Shown here: piece by piece, positions 48,709 through 59,647 of the stretch
Layout of the letters: each line of letters opens with the position of its first letter
How positions within the stretch are numbered: position 1 is the stretch's first letter
Origin: Ascoidea tarda (nom. inval.)
Lineage: Eukaryota > Ascomycota > Saccharomycetes > Ascoideales > Ascoideaceae
Direction of reading: 5' to 3'
Length of the DNA stretch: 64,000 nt
NCBI GenBank assembly: GCA_030560485.1
Contig: JAKTTS010000001.1
Location: forward strand, 1-64,000
Notes under the pieces: generated by a model
Database searches by the model: none
Seen by the model: the letters and a program-made list of their open reading frames with translations, nothing else
Told to the model about the DNA's origin: nothing
Translations under genes and position numbers: made by a program

Positions 48709-49113
48709 TTCCAGAATCGAGCAGTTGCCGCTGGATTTTGGCTTTCTATAGGCCGAAAAAGGAGCTCTCTTAAGGTTTGCTAAATCAAGGGAAACACTTC
48801 TGATTAAAGCTGGAGAAATAGCGCATGTTTGATGGGATGACTAATTCTATTATCTATCTCCAAAGCTGCTGTTATTCGAAAGGTGGTTTTCAAAACTGTT
48901 TTAGAAATTAGAGCAAAAACTGCACTCTTCGGAGCTCGAGAAACGAACGAGATAAAGAATTCAAGTCCTATAGTTTGATTTGGGTTTTAACATAAATAAT
49001 CGACTTTTGCCTTTGAAATCTTGCCCAAAGATATTTTTACACAACAAAGAGATACGCTACGTTTATTGTTTGCGATTAGTACTTATAAACGGTTATAGAA
49101 ACTTGGTCCTTCG

Positions 49114-50622
49114 ATGTCAAATTCCATTTATTCCATTCACACAATCAATGGCAACACTAATACTAACAATTCAAGCAAAAAAAATAACTCAAATGAGATC
49201 CAATATCAACTAGATGAAGCAGATAATAACATTGACCATATTGACAACAATTTAGAAGCTTCAAAGGAAAATCTATTAAGAGGCATAGATGGAGATTCTA
49301 TCGAGTTTCCCGATGGAGGTTTTAGAGCTTGGTTAGTTGTATTTGGATCATTTTTAGGGTTGTGTACCTCATTTGGATTATTCAATGCGAGTGGTGCGGT
49401 TCAATCATATGTCCAATACCACCAACTAAAAGACTATAATGTTTCGACTATTTCGTGGATTTTCTCAATTTATTCATTTATTACATTTTCATTCAGTGTG
49501 TTTAGTGGATTGTTGTTCGATAAGAGAGGGAGTAATTTGCCGATGATAATCGGCGCAATCTTTATGAGCGGATCATATTTTTGCTTAGCCAACTGTGAAA
49601 AATATTATCAATTTCTAATTACTTTTGGTATTTTAAATGGTATTGGTACAAGTTTTTGTTTTACAGCCAGTATTTCAGTCATCTCCCATTGGTTTTCTGT
49701 CAACAGAGCGTTCGCAATGTCAATTGCCACAATAGGCGGATCAGTTGGTGGTGGGATTTTTCCTTTAATCTTAAGAGAAATGTATCCAAAAATTGGATTC
49801 AGTTGGTCAATGAGAACCATCGGGTTTATTGTTTTAGGTACACAATTTATCTCAGCGGCATTAATTAAGGATAGATTACCAAGAAAGCCTAAAACTACAG
49901 TTATTATGAATAATAATAATAATGATAATAGCCAAAACAGTCGTTTCAAAAAAAATAAAATAATTTTTCATATCAAGTATTTCTGTAAAAAATGGTCAAT
50001 CATATTCAAAGAGAGTTTCCAGTTTAACTATTTTAAGGAGTTGACATATAGTTTATTTGTTACTGCGTTGTTATTCATTGAATTGTATGTTTTTATAGTT
50101 CTATCATATTTGGCATCATATGCAATGGCTAAAGGGTTTAGTGACTCCCAAGGTTTATTATTACTCACAATCACCAATTTATCTGGTATTCCAGGCAGAG
50201 TCATTCTAGGATACTTAGCAGACAAGTATGGTAGATTCAATGTTATTTGCTTTGTTACATTCATGTCATGCTTGACTGTGTGGGTTATATGGTTGCCCTT
50301 TGGGTCTAATTTAACTTGCTTGTATTTGTTCAGTGCTTTGTGGGGTTTCTTTAGTGGATCTATTTTGTGTCTTTCGCCAGCATGCTGTGGACAAATCAGC
50401 AAAACAGAGAATTTCGGCAAGAGATATGGCACAGCATATTGTGTTGCCAGTTTTGGGTCGTTGGTTGGGTTGCCAATCGGTGGTGCGATCATTGGCAAGT
50501 CTGCAAGCTCGCAGGGCTACACCAACGAGGTTATCTTTGCCGGTCTGATTGGCACAGTCTGTTTGCTCTTTCTCTGCCTCTCAAGATACTCGATTGCGGG
50601 CCACAGATTTGTTAAAGTGTAA
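49114..50622 (+). CDS. MCH-family (monocarboxylate-like) MFS transporter
   Basis: 502 residues with about 12 membrane segments. The family signature PDGGFRAWLVVFGSFLGLCTSFGLFNASGAVQ opens the first segment, followed by TISWIFSIYSFITFSFSVFSGLLFDKRG and GILNGIGTSFCFTASISVISHWF. The cytosolic centre has an Asn-rich insert. The second half shows SGIPGRVILGYLADKYGRFN. S. cerevisiae Mch1-Mch5 belong here; the best resemblance by eye is to Mch2/Mch4. Some members carry riboflavin rather than monocarboxylates, so the substrate is open. The last 90 codons are GC-rich, unlike the rest. Confidence 0.85.
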   Translation: MSNSIYSIHTINGNTNTNNSSKKNNSNEIQYQLDEADNNIDHIDNNLEASKENLLRGIDGDSIEFPDGGFRAWLVVFGSFLGLCTSFGLFNASGAVQSYVQYHQLKDYNVSTISWIFSIYSFITFSFSVFSGLLFDKRGSNLPMIIGAIFMSGSYFCLANCEKYYQFLITFGILNGIGTSFCFTASISVISHWFSVNRAFAMSIATIGGSVGGGIFPLILREMYPKIGFSWSMRTIGFIVLGTQFISAALIKDRLPRKPKTTVIMNNNNNDNSQNSRFKKNKIIFHIKYFCKKWSIIFKESFQFNYFKELTYSLFVTALLFIELYVFIVLSYLASYAMAKGFSDSQGLLLLTITNLSGIPGRVILGYLADKYGRFNVICFVTFMSCLTVWVIWLPFGSNLTCLYLFSALWGFFSGSILCLSPACCGQISKTENFGKRYGTAYCVASFGSLVGLPIGGAIIGKSASSQGYTNEVIFAGLIGTVCLLFLCLSRYSIAGHRFVKV

Positions 50623-50733
50623 TTATCGTCAGCACTGATTCGGCGACTGTTAATAAATAATACTAGCAAAAAACAGCGCCATGTTTTTGGTGCGCATTGT
50701 AGTACAGCACAGCGCGTTTGTTAGAGATGAACC

Positions 50734-50806
50734 GGGCGTGTGGCCAAGTCGGTAAGGCGTCTGTTTCGCGTACAGAAGATCTTGAGTTCGATTCCCAACT
50801 CGTCCA
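50734..50806 (+). tRNA. tRNA-Ala, anticodon CGC
   Basis: 73 nt with no intron. The acceptor GGGCGTG pairs with CTCGTCC plus discriminator A, including the G3:U70 pair that marks alanine tRNAs and the same U6-U67 mismatch I recall in S. cerevisiae tRNA-Ala. D stem GCC/GGC, anticodon stem TCTGT/ACAGA (perfect), loop TTCGCGT with anticodon CGC at 50767-50769. T loop TTCGATT with stem TTGAG/CCCAA, which has an A-C mismatch. A box TGGCCAAGTCGG and B box AGTTCGATTCC are present, and a T5 terminator follows at 50812. Position 37 is G, whereas alanine tRNAs normally have A37. It should read GCG codons. Confidence 0.9.
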
Positions 50807-50811
50807 GTTCT

Positions 50812-50816
50812 CTTTT
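50812..50816 (+). terminator. RNA polymerase III T5 terminator
   Basis: TTTTT six bases after the discriminator base of the tRNA. Confidence 0.8.
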
Positions 50817-51428
50817 TACTTTTCCAAAGCGGAAGAGATGCCGAGTTGCTGGCTCCAGCTCTTTGTTTACATTTTGGAAGTTGCCTAATCGGGAAGTTTC
50901 GGCTAGGAGTGCTTCTGCTGCCTGTGCTGCCTGTGCTGCTTCTGCTGCTTCTGCTGCTTTCTCTGAGGCTCCCGGAGCTGCTGTCGGCTTTCGCGACAAT
51001 TCTGCTGCGTCCCACAGCCCTGGCTGGAAACCTGCAACACACAACCTGCTCTGGATCAACTTCTTTATTTACCTTTCACAGCATTTTTGTTTATTTTGAT
51101 TTGTTTATTTATTTGTCAATCTGAATTTTTTTCCTAAAAGAACACTCCAGTCTTGCTTTCTTCTCAGCTATTTGGTTTCATTTCATTTCATTCCAACACT
51201 CCTCTTACCAACACTGTCTCTCATACCAACAGCTGCAGCTGCTACTTTGAATGCTTATTGGCTTTTCTTTCTCCAGTCCTTAGCCTGCTGCTATCCATAC
51301 CTCGCCCAAAATTATATTCTTGTTCTAATCTGCCAAATACCCAAATACCCAAATATCAAAGTATCCCACCTATTCAACTATTCCACCAACCAATTATCTA
51401 ATTAATCTCCTATTTCCCGTTGAAAATA

Positions 51429-54400
51429 ATGCCTTCAACATCAAATATCAAAGTTGAAGATTCCAATTCAAAGCCCAATTTCATTCCAAACAACAACAAT
51501 GTCCAGATCAAAGACGAAACTGACAACAAAAAATTCAATTTTTTTAATTTACAATCCTCATCAACCTCTTCTTTACCATTACCCTTTCCTTCTCCATTAA
51601 TAAAACTAGAATCCTCTTCAACTTCCTCGTTACCATTACAACAGCAACAACAACAACAGCAACAACAACAACAGCAACAACAACAAAAACAACAAAAGCA
51701 TCAGCTGCAACCAGCTCCTGTCTTGAAATCCTCTTTAAGTGCAAGATTCAGAGATGCTCCAACTACTAAAAAAGTTTGTTTCGAGTCAAATCCTCAAATC
51801 TTGGAATTCGAAAAGCTCAGTAGCGATGAATCATCAATGTCAATGTCAATGAGCAACGATGGCTCCTTTTCTAGTGACAACAATAGCAATAAAAGTTCAA
51901 ACCAAAATCTAAACCAAAATTTAAATTTAAGTCTAAATTTTCAAAATTTTAATACTGCTCAAAAATTTTTCCAATTTAGTTTAAATTCTAATAACACCCC
52001 AAATCTTTCTTCAAATAATACCTCCAATTCTAATCCTAATTCTAATCCTAATTCTAATCCTAATCCCATCTCAAACAATGACAACAGCAACATTAAAAAT
52101 AATAACAAAAATATAGCCATTTCAAGTTCTGTTCCAAATTTGTCCCCAAATTTGTCTAATAACATCGCAAACAATGATAATACATCAAATAACAACATAA
52201 TTAAAAATTCAGTCTCACATAATTTTAAACCCTTACCACCAATGCCTCAAAATACTTCCTACAACGATTTATCTTCATTTAATTGTAGCAGTAATTACGG
52301 CGATGATACTAATAACTTCTCCAATAACCTAACTGATATGACTGAACTTAATCAAAATCTAAATCAAAATAATAATGATAATTCAATTCTATACAATTTA
52401 CTGGACAATAACTATCCAGCTCAATCAATCGTGATCCCAAAATTAAGAGATAATAATAACAACAACAACAACAACAACAACAATCAATTTAATTCAAGTC
52501 AATTTGATTCAAATAATTTTTTTAATAACCAATTTAGTCAATACCACCAATTTAACTTCGCAACTGAATACTCAAAAAATCAATCTTCTATCAATAACAT
52601 TAACAGATTTATATCAAATAATGATTCGGTTATACATCATAATGATTCATCTTTAGATCAAAATTTTAAAGAATTATCTTTCAATGATAACAACAATAAT
52701 AATAATAATAATATTAATAAAATTCAAAATAATAATAACAATATTAACAATAATATTAACACTATTAATAATAACAACGTTTTACAAGAACCTTTAAAGG
52801 AAGAATCATCCTACTATTCCGAGGATACTGAAGATACTGAAGACGAATCAGCTAATAAAGTAATGGGAACGAGCGATGAATTATCTCCTACTAAACAAAA
52901 ATTCGAATCAAATGAAGAATTGCCATTTAATCCAAATTCAAATTCAAACTCAAACTCAAAATCTAATCAAAATAACTCAAATCCCTTAAGAATTAAAATG
53001 GAACAATCTCCTCAAATTCAACCCGATAATAATATCAAAGTTAAAAACGAAGATATGGATACTTTTGATAATGATACTTACTCAGACTCTGATGAAGACG
53101 AGGAGGAAGATGATGAAGCTAATACTTCCACTAATGAAGCTAACCTAAACAAATTGGAAAAGGATATTTTAGAATCAACAGAACAAGAAGAAATCTTGCA
53201 AAAAAATACAAATAATCTTCAATTGGAAAATCTCTCCTTTTATGATAAAGTTATTAATGAAAATAATGAACTATTACAACAACCATCAAATAGATTCAAG
53301 AGTGCATATAATGATACCACAACTGAAATTTATGATGATGTTACAAATAATAGTTTAATTACTGAAGATGTTTCAAATTTTGATGATACTTCAAATCAAC
53401 AAATCTCATTTTTACCTGTCAATTTTAATGCTCATGCCGATTTATCTAATGTTCAAGAAGATGACGAATTAGAAGAAGAAGAAGAATCGTCTAATTCTAA
53501 AATAAATAACAAAGGATACAAACCTATCATAAAAAGTGAATCTATCAAAAGAGAAGATGATAATAGATTCTTAGACGATATTGAACCATCTGAATACCCT
53601 TTGGGTGAATCTACTTTTGATCATCTGAGATCCCAGTCAAAAAAAAATCTTCCTTTTCTTAAACTCGAGGAATCATCTATGGATAATTCATCTGGTTTTG
53701 CTACTGATATCTTGACAAAAATTCTGCAACAAAACCAAGAGATGCATAAAAATGATTATGATGATTTCATGGATGAAAATTTCAGACCTCCTCATCTATT
53801 TGCATCGAGAAATAATCATGATTCATTTGCTTCTGATGATGATATTCATAAACTTTGGGCTGCTGCTAATAATAAAGTAGAAGCAAGCACATTAAATCCT
53901 CAATATAGAAAAAACACAACTATTAGAAGTTCAAGTATGAGAAGTTTTCCCAGTATGAACCAAGATGATGTCAAAAAAATCATGCAAGCCAAAAAGCAAA
54001 TAACAGGCCATCCATATGGGAAACCACTGAATTCTACTAATCCTAATGATAGCAATGAATCTCTGTCTTTTGTGAACTTTCCAGAAAACAACAGTAGAAG
54101 ACCATCAACCCAAATTGATTTAAATAATTTGAATACTGCAGGAACAGGTAATCATTTTATTAACGATACAATTAACAGAGGAAGTGGTAGTGACGATGAA
54201 GATTCTCTAGAAGATGATGTTAATGCTCATATGGTTAACAAAGCTAAATTTCATCACGAAAATTTCTTGGATTGTGATAAGACTGGTCGTGAAATTCAAC
54301 ATATCGCAGATGTTTTATCCGAAAAACCAAGACCTTTATTACCAGAACAAACTTTTGAAAACTCTGATATGGAGGATGATTTGAAAAACGAATACGAGAA

Positions 54401-56066
54401 AATAAATAGAAAACATAATAGAGGCTATATTCTTAGAAGAAATAGTAAATTGATTGTTGCGAAATCTAAAGATAATAGAAAAAACAATATAGATAGATTA
54501 TCTTTTATTGAAGATGAAAACTCTAATAGAAGTGGAATGTATGCCAGTGACAATTTGGAAAGTAACAATGAGGAAAAACACCCTCATGCTTATTCCAATA
54601 TGCTAAAGGAACAACAGGCCAAAGCGAAGTTTGAATTTGATTTGCAAGAAAAAGAATCTAATAGAAACAGTTCCCAATCACAAAAATCTTCTTTAATTTC
54701 TCATCAATCTAGAATTAGCTCAGCCACCAGTACTGCTAGCAACAACCGAATTTCCGTTGGTTCTAATGATATTAATATGAAAAAAAGAAAATCCAGAGCT
54801 TTAAAAGAAAAAGCTGAAAAACCTATTACTATTACTATCGATCAAGAAAATTTCAACGAACAACTGAAATCCAATGAAAATGATCCAGAGTTATTGGATA
54901 AAAAAGCTAGAAAAGCCAAACAACTCGAGATATTAGAACAGCGTAGTACATTTTTGGATGTGAATTTACCAAACAATGATAAAGGTAGATTGTATGTTAA
55001 GATTGTTGGCTTAAAAAGTTTGGAATTACTTGGTTTAGATAGACACGAAGCAAAATTTCATTTAATATTAGACAATGGTATTCATTGTATTTCTACTCCA
55101 AACTTGGAATTGAATGATTTCTCAGCAATTAATCAAGAATTCGAGTTAACTGTCGGCGATAATTTGGAATTTATTTTAACCCTCAAGGCCGAATATAATT
55201 ATAAATCTCAAAACAAGGTTGTTGAAATCACTGAAAAGGTTCCAATAAAGAAAAAGAGATTTGGCGGTTTGTTTGGGTCTAAAATCATTTATAAATCTCA
55301 AAAGAAATTTATTACTAAAGTTGATAATGATGATCCTTGGGATAATATAATGGCTAGAGATGGTTCATTTGCTAGAGCATATGTTGATTTCCAACAATAT
55401 GAACCATTAATAAATGGGAAAGCATGCAATTTTGATGTCACTTGCTTTAATGAGTGGGAAGTTACCAAAGATTCCAAAACCGATGCGTTTGTGAAAAAAC
55501 AGCCATACAGAATTGGAAAGTTGGAGTTGCAAATGCTATTCATACCTAGAACCAAAAAAAATGAAATATTTCCACCCAGCATTGAATTTGCATATGATTC
55601 AATTAATGAATATATGAAGCAGCTTTCTGTATATAATGATGGTTACTTATTACAAGATGGTGGTGATTGTAACTATTTGAAAAGAAGATTTTTCAAGTTA
55701 ATTGGAACTGATTTTGTTGCACATAATGAAATATCAAAGAAAACTAGAGCTAAAATTAATTTATCCAAGGCCACTGCATTAATTACTGAAGAGGGAAATA
55801 AAAGCTATGCCTTGGCTGGCAGTGCCTTTGCTAATAACAATCAATCAAAAGATGGCCATCCTGCAGCTAGAAGAAATTTAAGTGAGGAAATTTTAATGAA
55901 TCAAGGATTTAAAATAAAATTTTCCAATAATGAAGTTATTGAATTTGTTGCAGAAAACGCGTCTGAAAAGCAAAAGTGGATTGCAGCATTGGACAAAGTT
56001 ATCAGTCGAAACCAATTTCGTCAACCATGGATAAAATATTTGTATCAACAATCTATGGGTTCTTAA
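51429..56066 (+). CDS. BUD4: Bud4-like anillin-homology bud-site protein
   Basis: 1545 residues from the first ATG of the open frame. The N-terminal 800 residues are low-complexity: a polyGln run (about 70-90), many Asn runs and acidic patches. Residues 1185-1400 form the anillin-like region (GRLYVKIVGLKSLELLGLDRHEAKFHLILDNGIHCIST...KKKRFGGLFGSK...DPWDNIMARDGSFARAYVDF). A PH domain follows at about 1405-1532 (YLLQDGGDCNYLKRRFFKLIGTDFVAHNEISKKTRAKINLS...ASEKQKWIAALDKVI). Bud4 is a septin-associated landmark protein for axial budding at the neck. Confidence 0.93.
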   Translation: MPSTSNIKVEDSNSKPNFIPNNNNVQIKDETDNKKFNFFNLQSSSTSSLPLPFPSPLIKLESSSTSSLPLQQQQQQQQQQQQQQQQKQQKHQLQPAPVLKSSLSARFRDAPTTKKVCFESNPQILEFEKLSSDESSMSMSMSNDGSFSSDNNSNKSSNQNLNQNLNLSLNFQNFNTAQKFFQFSLNSNNTPNLSSNNTSNSNPNSNPNSNPNPISNNDNSNIKNNNKNIAISSSVPNLSPNLSNNIANNDNTSNNNIIKNSVSHNFKPLPPMPQNTSYNDLSSFNCSSNYGDDTNNFSNNLTDMTELNQNLNQNNNDNSILYNLLDNNYPAQSIVIPKLRDNNNNNNNNNNNQFNSSQFDSNNFFNNQFSQYHQFNFATEYSKNQSSINNINRFISNNDSVIHHNDSSLDQNFKELSFNDNNNNNNNNINKIQNNNNNINNNINTINNNNVLQEPLKEESSYYSEDTEDTEDESANKVMGTSDELSPTKQKFESNEELPFNPNSNSNSNSKSNQNNSNPLRIKMEQSPQIQPDNNIKVKNEDMDTFDNDTYSDSDEDEEEDDEANTSTNEANLNKLEKDILESTEQEEILQKNTNNLQLENLSFYDKVINENNELLQQPSNRFKSAYNDTTTEIYDDVTNNSLITEDVSNFDDTSNQQISFLPVNFNAHADLSNVQEDDELEEEEESSNSKINNKGYKPIIKSESIKREDDNRFLDDIEPSEYPLGESTFDHLRSQSKKNLPFLKLEESSMDNSSGFATDILTKILQQNQEMHKNDYDDFMDENFRPPHLFASRNNHDSFASDDDIHKLWAAANNKVEASTLNPQYRKNTTIRSSSMRSFPSMNQDDVKKIMQAKKQITGHPYGKPLNSTNPNDSNESLSFVNFPENNSRRPSTQIDLNNLNTAGTGNHFINDTINRGSGSDDEDSLEDDVNAHMVNKAKFHHENFLDCDKTGREIQHIADVLSEKPRPLLPEQTFENSDMEDDLKNEYEKINRKHNRGYILRRNSKLIVAKSKDNRKNNIDRLSFIEDENSNRSGMYASDNLESNNEEKHPHAYSNMLKEQQAKAKFEFDLQEKESNRNSSQSQKSSLISHQSRISSATSTASNNRISVGSNDINMKKRKSRALKEKAEKPITITIDQENFNEQLKSNENDPELLDKKARKAKQLEILEQRSTFLDVNLPNNDKGRLYVKIVGLKSLELLGLDRHEAKFHLILDNGIHCISTPNLELNDFSAINQEFELTVGDNLEFILTLKAEYNYKSQNKVVEITEKVPIKKKRFGGLFGSKIIYKSQKKFITKVDNDDPWDNIMARDGSFARAYVDFQQYEPLINGKACNFDVTCFNEWEVTKDSKTDAFVKKQPYRIGKLELQMLFIPRTKKNEIFPPSIEFAYDSINEYMKQLSVYNDGYLLQDGGDCNYLKRRFFKLIGTDFVAHNEISKKTRAKINLSKATALITEEGNKSYALAGSAFANNNQSKDGHPAARRNLSEEILMNQGFKIKFSNNEVIEFVAENASEKQKWIAALDKVISRNQFRQPWIKYLYQQSMGS

Positions 56067-57208
56067 GCATCTTCTTTTAAGAAAAATCAATAATACTATA
56101 AATCAGAATTTTCATAATTTTAATTTTTTTTTATTTTAATTTATTAAAGACTCTTAATTTTTTTTGTTTTTTTCAGTTTAATTATTTATCATGTGGTTTT
56201 TTATCTTTATATATTGATATTGATATATATATTTTTTTTACCTTATATTTTTTTACTTTATTTTACCTTATTTTATTCTACATTAATTTATTTTTTTTTT
56301 ATTTTGTTTTTGAGTTTGTTTTTGTTTTTAATCTTAATTTTAATTTTGATATTAATATCTTAAAAGTTTTTGTGATATTTTTTTGTTGATTTTTCTTTTT
56401 TAAAAAATGTATTAAAATGTTTAATCTTTCATCTATATAGTGATTGTCGGTTTAATAAAATAATTATTTTGTAATAGATTTTTAATTTCATCGTGCAAAA
56501 TAATAGAGTGAATAACTAGGATAAGGGAATATAATAGTTAAGTAATAAAATCATAAACAATAAATAATTGAAAAGAAACTCGGAATTTTTTCATTGACAT
56601 GTTTAAAAATCTTTTATTTGTCACTTTAACAAAACTAAACTGACTCCTAAGGGAGAAAATAAAAAAAATGGAAGTATTTATATCTAAAGTAAAGTTTAAA
56701 ATAAAATAAAACAAATGAAAAGAAAAAGAAAAAAAGAAAAAGGAAAAAAAAAGGAAAAAAGTTAATAAGTAAAATTTAAGAATGAATTAAACAGTTTAGT
56801 TGATAACGAGTATCAATTGATGATAAAAATATAAAGCCAAGAAATTTAAAAAATAAATTAGAAAAGATATCAATTTCGCACAATGAAACCTTTTTTTTTC
56901 TGGATACAACCAATTAATATAAGAGAGCATATTAAAACAATACTTTTGAATATAAAAAAAAATATTAAGATTTGTTTTCACATACCAGTTTAACAAATAA
57001 ATAAATAAGTAAATTAAATAAATGAAAAAGAAAGAAAATATAGTTTATGCAAATATTAAAAAAATATACTATAATGACACTAGTTTGAATAGAAATTTAA
57101 GAACATTCACCAGTAATTAAATTTCCAGTAACAATTGAAGATAATTGTTTTATTTTTTTATTTTTTATTTATTTTTTTATTGTATTTTTTTTATGTGGTT
57201 GATGAAGT
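56067..57208. other. Convergent BUD4/KRE6 intergenic region
   Basis: 1.1 kb of very AT-rich DNA with T-runs on the BUD4 side and A-runs on the KRE6 side. No ORF of note and no RNA signal were seen. Confidence 0.6.
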
Positions 57209-59647
57209 TCAAGTACAATCACCTGTGAGTCTATGTTTTGGGAAAGTGTAACCAGCTTCATTCCAAGTGGTATAGTTTGGATTTGTATAGGCCTTTAAGT
57301 GATCTTGGATATAGTTATAAGTTGGATAAGCATCAGGATCACAAGTAACACTTTTAGCATTGGAAGGTTGATAGATTCTAACATAATCAATTCTCATTTT
57401 TGCAGGAAAACGAATTGAGGGCCAATCAATGTAGGCCCAGTTATTTGATACACCTAGATTCAAAATTATAGACATTGGTTCCTTTGATACTCTTCTCCAA
57501 CCAATGTTACCATTTGGATGTAAACTTGGAGCGTGGACAGTTAAGGTTGGATCGTCGCCTATAAACCATTGAACATAACCGTTTTCATTATCGTTGAGGT
57601 ATTCAAAGCCGAATTTTTGGAAATGAGGAGTGTAATCACCAAATTCATACCAAGTTACATTTAAGGTAGCTGTTGCAGATAGAGCTTGTTGGAAGGGACC
57701 ACCACAGTAGGTATTCATAGAGGCAACAGTATCATTGTAGATTTCTACATAGTCATAGTCAGGAACATACCAGATGTCATAGGGAGCAATTTGCATTGAT
57801 TGAGAAGCGACACCTACGCCAACGTTAGTGTCGATAGCACCTTCAATGACATCAATTTCTGGGGCACCTCTACCGATGCCTCTATTTGGATGATCTTCAC
57901 CCAGACAGGTACAGGAGTTTAGTTTCTGGCCAGGTAGATAGCTGATGCCATCAGGGGAAGATTGGTTGGGGGTGATACCAGCATCGCAGTCTTCGTAGGA
58001 GTAGGGCCAAACACCTTCTGTTGAAGCTAAATAACCAGGTCTGGCGATGTTGCCCATTGTCCAGATACCAGGCCATAAACCTGTGACATTACCAAAGTTT
58101 GGGAGCATTGCACTAACTTCAATTTTGCCCTGTGTGTAGCACATTTTGTTCCAGGATTGAAGCATACCAGATCTGTAAAAGAGGTCGTGGTTTTGAATTG
58201 CATCCATTCTTAGGACTAGGGTACCATTGGCAGTTGTTGCAGCGTCGGGATCGTACCATTCCAAATCTCTTGTGGCAGCGTAATGAAAGTCTGGAGCAGT
58301 CCAGAACTGGTCATCACCATCGTAAAAGGTTCTGCCTTCTTTATTGAATTCGTCAGAAAAGACTAGTTCCCAGTCTGAGTTATCTCTTGCGACTGAAGTG
58401 AGAGCTTCTGTAGGAGTGTCGGGGTCGATTAAGGAAGATCTGATGGCAGATAGAGAGGAGTATTGGTATGAGGATAATAGTTCTAAAGTTTGGGGTTTAA
58501 CTCTGTAGCCAGCACCAGTGAAGGTTAATATTGGCAAGATGATGAACAATAGAATCGCTCCAATGAAAAGACAAATAAAGGTGATTAGGCCACAAATTGA
58601 TCTCTTGTCCATTGATTTGAGGTCGTAATAGAAGTGATGTTTTTCGTATTTTGCGTCTTCAATTGGGTCAGGGTTGTGGAGATAGTCGTCAGGTTCTTTT
58701 TCATCTATATGTAGAGGAAAGGAGGAGGCAGGATAGCCACCAAAGGGTGAGTAGTCAGTGTCCATGACAAAGGGGCTATTGGAGCTTTTGGTTGAGGATT
58801 GGAAATCGGATGAGGAGTTGAGGATGTTGCTGCTGTGATTGTGATGATTGTGATGATTTTGGTTATTGAGGTCATTAAGGCTTCTATTGTTGTTGTTGCT
58901 GTTTGAATGTAGAAAAGAAGATTTTGAAGTGATTGATGCAGCTACAGAGGCCACTCTTGAGTTGCTTGTTAAAGCAGGATATCTATCGAATTCTGGAGGA
59001 ACGTATTTATCGAAAGTGTGGGAAGATAAAGAAGGAGTTTGTAATAGGTTTGAAGAAGAAAAAGAAGGATTGAAGGTATATCGATTTATGTCATTATTAA
59101 TGTCACTATTAATGTTGTTGTTATTTAAAGGAGAATCGCTGTTGAGAGAGTTTGAGGAATCATTTGAGTAATATTTGTTGTTGTTATCAATATTATTGTT
59201 ATCAATAATAATATTGTTATTGTTATTGTTGTTATTGTTATTGTTGTTATTAAAACTATCAGAAGTGTTGGGTTGATGATTTGAAGCTATATTATTGACA
59301 GCGTTGTTTACGTTATTATTAGCAGCATTGGGATTAGCGAGATTGTTATTGAGGTTGATATCGTCGGTGGTTTCGTTTGAAGAAGGTAAGATATTTGGGG
59401 GAATTGAAGTCTCCAAGGAATCAGAAGAATTAATGGATATTGGGCCATCATCGATATTGTTGTGGTTATTATAGTTGTTATGGTTGTTGACGTTACTTTG
59501 AGTAGGGGTATTGAACAAGTTTGACTTACTATCGCTAAATGGATTTGATGTAGTGTAATTCTGGGATTCTGGATTGTTGTTATTGGGGAGCTCATTTGGA
59601 TTCAAGTCTGTGCTATTCAATCCAGTTAGATTTCTGGAGTGGGCCAT
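57209..59647 (-). CDS. KRE6: Kre6/Skn1 beta-1,6-glucan synthesis protein
   Basis: 812 residues, type II membrane topology. About 340 residues of Asn/Ser-rich cytoplasmic sequence precede one membrane segment (about 352-375, CGLITFICLFIGAILLFIILPIL). The lumenal GH16-like domain follows: ELVFSDEFNKEGRTFYDGDDQFWTAPDFHYAATRDLEWYDPDAATT, SGMLQSWNKMCYTQGKIEVSAMLP, GLWPGIWTMGNIARPGYLASTEGVWPYSYEDCD, and the acidic site GAPEIDVIEG. Kre6 and Skn1 are needed for cell-wall beta-1,6-glucan. The two cannot be told apart by eye, so KRE6 stands for the pair. The upstream region runs straight into the broken end of BMS1. Confidence 0.93.
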   Translation of the reverse strand: MAHSRNLTGLNSTDLNPNELPNNNNPESQNYTTSNPFSDSKSNLFNTPTQSNVNNHNNYNNHNNIDDGPISINSSDSLETSIPPNILPSSNETTDDINLNNNLANPNAANNNVNNAVNNIASNHQPNTSDSFNNNNNNNNNNNNNIIIDNNNIDNNNKYYSNDSSNSLNSDSPLNNNNINSDINNDINRYTFNPSFSSSNLLQTPSLSSHTFDKYVPPEFDRYPALTSNSRVASVAASITSKSSFLHSNSNNNNRSLNDLNNQNHHNHHNHSSNILNSSSDFQSSTKSSNSPFVMDTDYSPFGGYPASSFPLHIDEKEPDDYLHNPDPIEDAKYEKHHFYYDLKSMDKRSICGLITFICLFIGAILLFIILPILTFTGAGYRVKPQTLELLSSYQYSSLSAIRSSLIDPDTPTEALTSVARDNSDWELVFSDEFNKEGRTFYDGDDQFWTAPDFHYAATRDLEWYDPDAATTANGTLVLRMDAIQNHDLFYRSGMLQSWNKMCYTQGKIEVSAMLPNFGNVTGLWPGIWTMGNIARPGYLASTEGVWPYSYEDCDAGITPNQSSPDGISYLPGQKLNSCTCLGEDHPNRGIGRGAPEIDVIEGAIDTNVGVGVASQSMQIAPYDIWYVPDYDYVEIYNDTVASMNTYCGGPFQQALSATATLNVTWYEFGDYTPHFQKFGFEYLNDNENGYVQWFIGDDPTLTVHAPSLHPNGNIGWRRVSKEPMSIILNLGVSNNWAYIDWPSIRFPAKMRIDYVRIYQPSNAKSVTCDPDAYPTYNYIQDHLKAYTNPNYTTWNEAGYTFPKHRLTGDCT

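Larger units (their letters stand above)
47882..49113. promoter_or_regulatory. Divergent VPS21/MCH transporter region
   Basis: 1.2 kb between divergent genes. It holds ACAAGAATAAACAAG repeats close to VPS21 (47940-48000), a GC-rich island (48300-48760) with a 9-bp GCAGCAGAG repeat (48381-48413), and three copies of a 22-bp unit (48643-48708). No gene was recognised. Confidence 0.5.
50623..51428. promoter_or_regulatory. tRNA locus and BUD4 promoter
   Basis: Contains the tRNA-Ala gene (50734-50806), a GC-rich stretch with CTGCTG words to 51060, then a pyrimidine/A-rich leader to the BUD4 ATG. No protein gene was seen. Confidence 0.6.
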
